Source: Chromera velia
Taxonomy: Eukaryota > Sar > Chromeraceae
Assembly (NCBI GenBank): GCA_018398765.1
Contig: JAHBMJ010002892.1
Coordinates: 1 to 14,775 of the forward strand
Length of the DNA: 14,775 nt
Direction of reading: 5' to 3'
Shown here: one piece after another, positions 13,458 to 14,775 of the stretch
Position numbering within the stretch: the stretch's first letter is position 1
Layout of the letters: each line of letters begins with the position of its first letter
Made by a program: the position numbers and the translations under genes
Notes under the pieces: model-generated
Seen by the model: only the letters and a program-made list of their open reading frames with translations
Told to the model about the DNA's origin: nothing
The model's database searches: none

Positions 13458-14745
13458 CTGTTTTGCAGTTCCTGTTTTGGAAACACAGGAGAGTGACAGG
13501 AGCGCTGCTGCTGAACCCTCTGCGGACGCTGCTCCTAAAGTACAGGAGTCTCCAAACGTGGATCCCCCTACAGAGTCTCTTCGTAGCCGCTCTGATGTCC
13601 CTGTCATTAGTGTTGCTATAGTAGCTGCCGCGCCTACTGCAGTGCCCTCGTCTTTGTCTGTAGCTGTAGCTGCTGCTGTTCCCTCTCCACCCCCTCAAGA
13701 CTCCCTTTCCCGCAAATGGTCCCGTATTCCAGAGGCGCAAGAAGGATGAATTTTAGAGGAGGTGGCGGCAAGAGGGGGGAATCTGTCAAAAATGACGGGA
13801 TGGATCGATCCTGTGAACATCGATCACTCTGCAAAGCGTGCCCCATTGCCTGTCCGATTCTGTCTGAAGCGGGTGTTCTTTTGGAATCCCATGATCCACC
13901 CTATCGTTGCGAGTGTTGGCAAGCTTCAGTGTGTAGGAGAGGGTTGCAGGTCGACTATGATGGTAAAGGGCACCCGTTGCGAAGGCCCACTTTTCATTCC
14001 CGCCAGAGATACCTGGTATCTCTTTCCAGTCCGACTGAGGTGTGACAGCTTCACGTGCCATCACAACAAGACTGCTTTCCTTTCTTCCGATCAGCGTTTT
14101 CTGAAACAAATAGGAGAGTCAGCGCTTGCCTGGTTCCCAGGCGCTATCAAACCAGGAGTTTACGGAATTGTCGACCCTGAGTTTCTATCTGAGATCGGAC
14201 AGTTGGCAGTTTCAAGGGGGGGGAGCACAAGAATCATCCGTGAAGGCCTGCTCAAAATCTCTTATAACAACTACCTTCGTTCTTTTCTCCGTTACGCAGC
14301 AGTCGTCCGTGCGTTTTAGAAGAAGAATGGTTTCTTCCGTGTGGGAGATGGCCCTTCCCAGATGGCCCCCGCCTCCTGTGCACCATTCTGTTCCTTCACA
14401 GAGTGGTTTCATAGCACCTTTCCTGATGAGAGCATGATTCGGGGGTGGTTTATTTCGAACTTTGAGAAGAGCGAACCGATTTATGATGCATGTCTGGGTG
14501 GGCATTTTGGGAAAATTTTATCATTTGACCATTCGCAGATGTCTCCTTTGAAGGGAGGCAAAGCGGAAGCTTATCAATATGCATCTATTGTCAACGAGAT
14601 TTCCATTGTAATTGCATATGTGCTAGTGGGGTCTGTTGCTCTAAAGGAAGTTGAACAGATGTTCCGTGACCTAGCAAAACGTTTGCAGAGAGCAAGGGCG
14701 CTGTACAAAAAGCAGAGGGACCGACAGAGGCAACTTGAAGGGGGG
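13458..14745 (+). pseudogene. DUF6729-containing transposase gene, broken by two stops
   Basis: One frame runs from a TTTGCAG acceptor (13458) to a GTGAGT donor at 14746, interrupted only by TGA at 13747-13749 and TAG at 14317-14319. First comes an Ala/Pro/Ser-rich linker (13470-13740). Then follows a segment matching DUF6729 as I know it from fungal and algal transposons: CLKRVFFWNPMIHP, a Cys-x4-Cys (LQCVGEGC), a Trp/Tyr strand, a second Cys pair (RCDSFTC), FLSSDQRFL and AWFPGAI. After the TAG, SFTEWFHSTFP leads to GKILSFDHSQ and a helical NEISIVIAYVLVGS...RDLAKRL segment. This resembles the core that follows DUF6729 in such proteins, with Asp at 14527-14529 a candidate catalytic residue. 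The rest of the core would lie in a further exon beyond the window. It is probably an inactive copy. Family assignment is from pattern memory, without a search. Confidence 0.7.
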
Positions 14746-14775
14746 GTGAGTGCACGTCGGGGGGAAGGGGAGGGG

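Noticed and set aside
13747-14319. TGA and TAG as reassigned codons rather than nonsense mutations
   Set aside because: TGA as Trp is known for chromerid plastids, but this is nuclear-type DNA, and the LRR gene uses ordinary TGA/TAG ends. Two different stops in a transposon are better explained by decay.
14126-14437. 103-codon frame overlapping the transposase
   Set aside because: Alternative frame of the DUF6729 region; the frame carrying the Cys pairs and continuing through the TAG is the meaningful one.

Overview
The window looks like nuclear DNA of an intron-rich, microsatellite-laden protist. The best guess is a photosynthetic alveolate of the chromerid type (Chromera velia-like). The reasons are many introns with TGCAG acceptors, an LRR protein of the style I associate with chromerid families, abundant CT/GT/CTTT/CCTT simple repeats, and a DUF6729-type transposase. 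The organism is inferred from style, not proven. There are no rRNA or tRNA genes, CRISPR arrays or bacterial operon signals that I can see.

Layout: (1) 1-1179 holds the 5' part of a minus-strand gene. Its first exon begins at 1179 and encodes a very acidic, low-complexity N-terminus; a second coding-like block lies at about 298-505. (2) 1180-2009 is a divergent intergenic region, rich in TGCATGC-like and CpG motifs around 1470-1600. (3) 2010-8883 is one long plus-strand gene for a leucine-rich-repeat protein. I could assemble it as nine exons (2010-2163, 2265-2407, 2913-2984, 3402-3447, 4365-4538, 5162-5239, 5808-6173, 6983-7375, 7749-8737/8883) whose splice phases all agree. The introns hold microsatellites and tandem minisatellites, including a roughly 375 bp CTTT tract. 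Near its 3' end an exact 14-bp tandem duplication (8675-8702) shifts the frame. The protein as written stops at 8737 (804 aa), while the original-looking frame runs on to 8883 (848 aa if one copy is absent).

(4) 8884 to about 11460 carries no gene I can support. It is simple-sequence DNA: CA-rich, CT/GT and CCTT tracts, a CCTT/AAGG inverted repeat, a 51-bp tandem duplication and a T-rich run. (5) From about 11460 the base composition turns AT-rich, with TA and TAAC repeats and a few orphan coding-like pieces. (6) About 12540-14775 (running off the window) contains a transposon gene. It has a short basic first exon (12818-13085), one or more introns, an Ala/Pro/Ser-rich linker, a DUF6729-like zinc-binding domain (about 13800-14300) and the start of a transposase-like core (about 14400-14745). 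Two in-frame stops (TGA 13747-13749, TAG 14317-14319) interrupt it, so this copy is probably dead. A 10-bp motif, GTGGTCTCCG, recurs five times in both orientations between 12541 and 13313 and may be a transposase or regulatory binding site.

The LRR gene and the minus-strand gene are divergent neighbours that may share a promoter region. The transposon at the right edge is unrelated to them. The points most worth checking are the 14-bp frameshifting duplication, the decayed transposase with its clustered decamer, and the tandemly triplicated splice-acceptor-like unit in intron 4 of the LRR gene.
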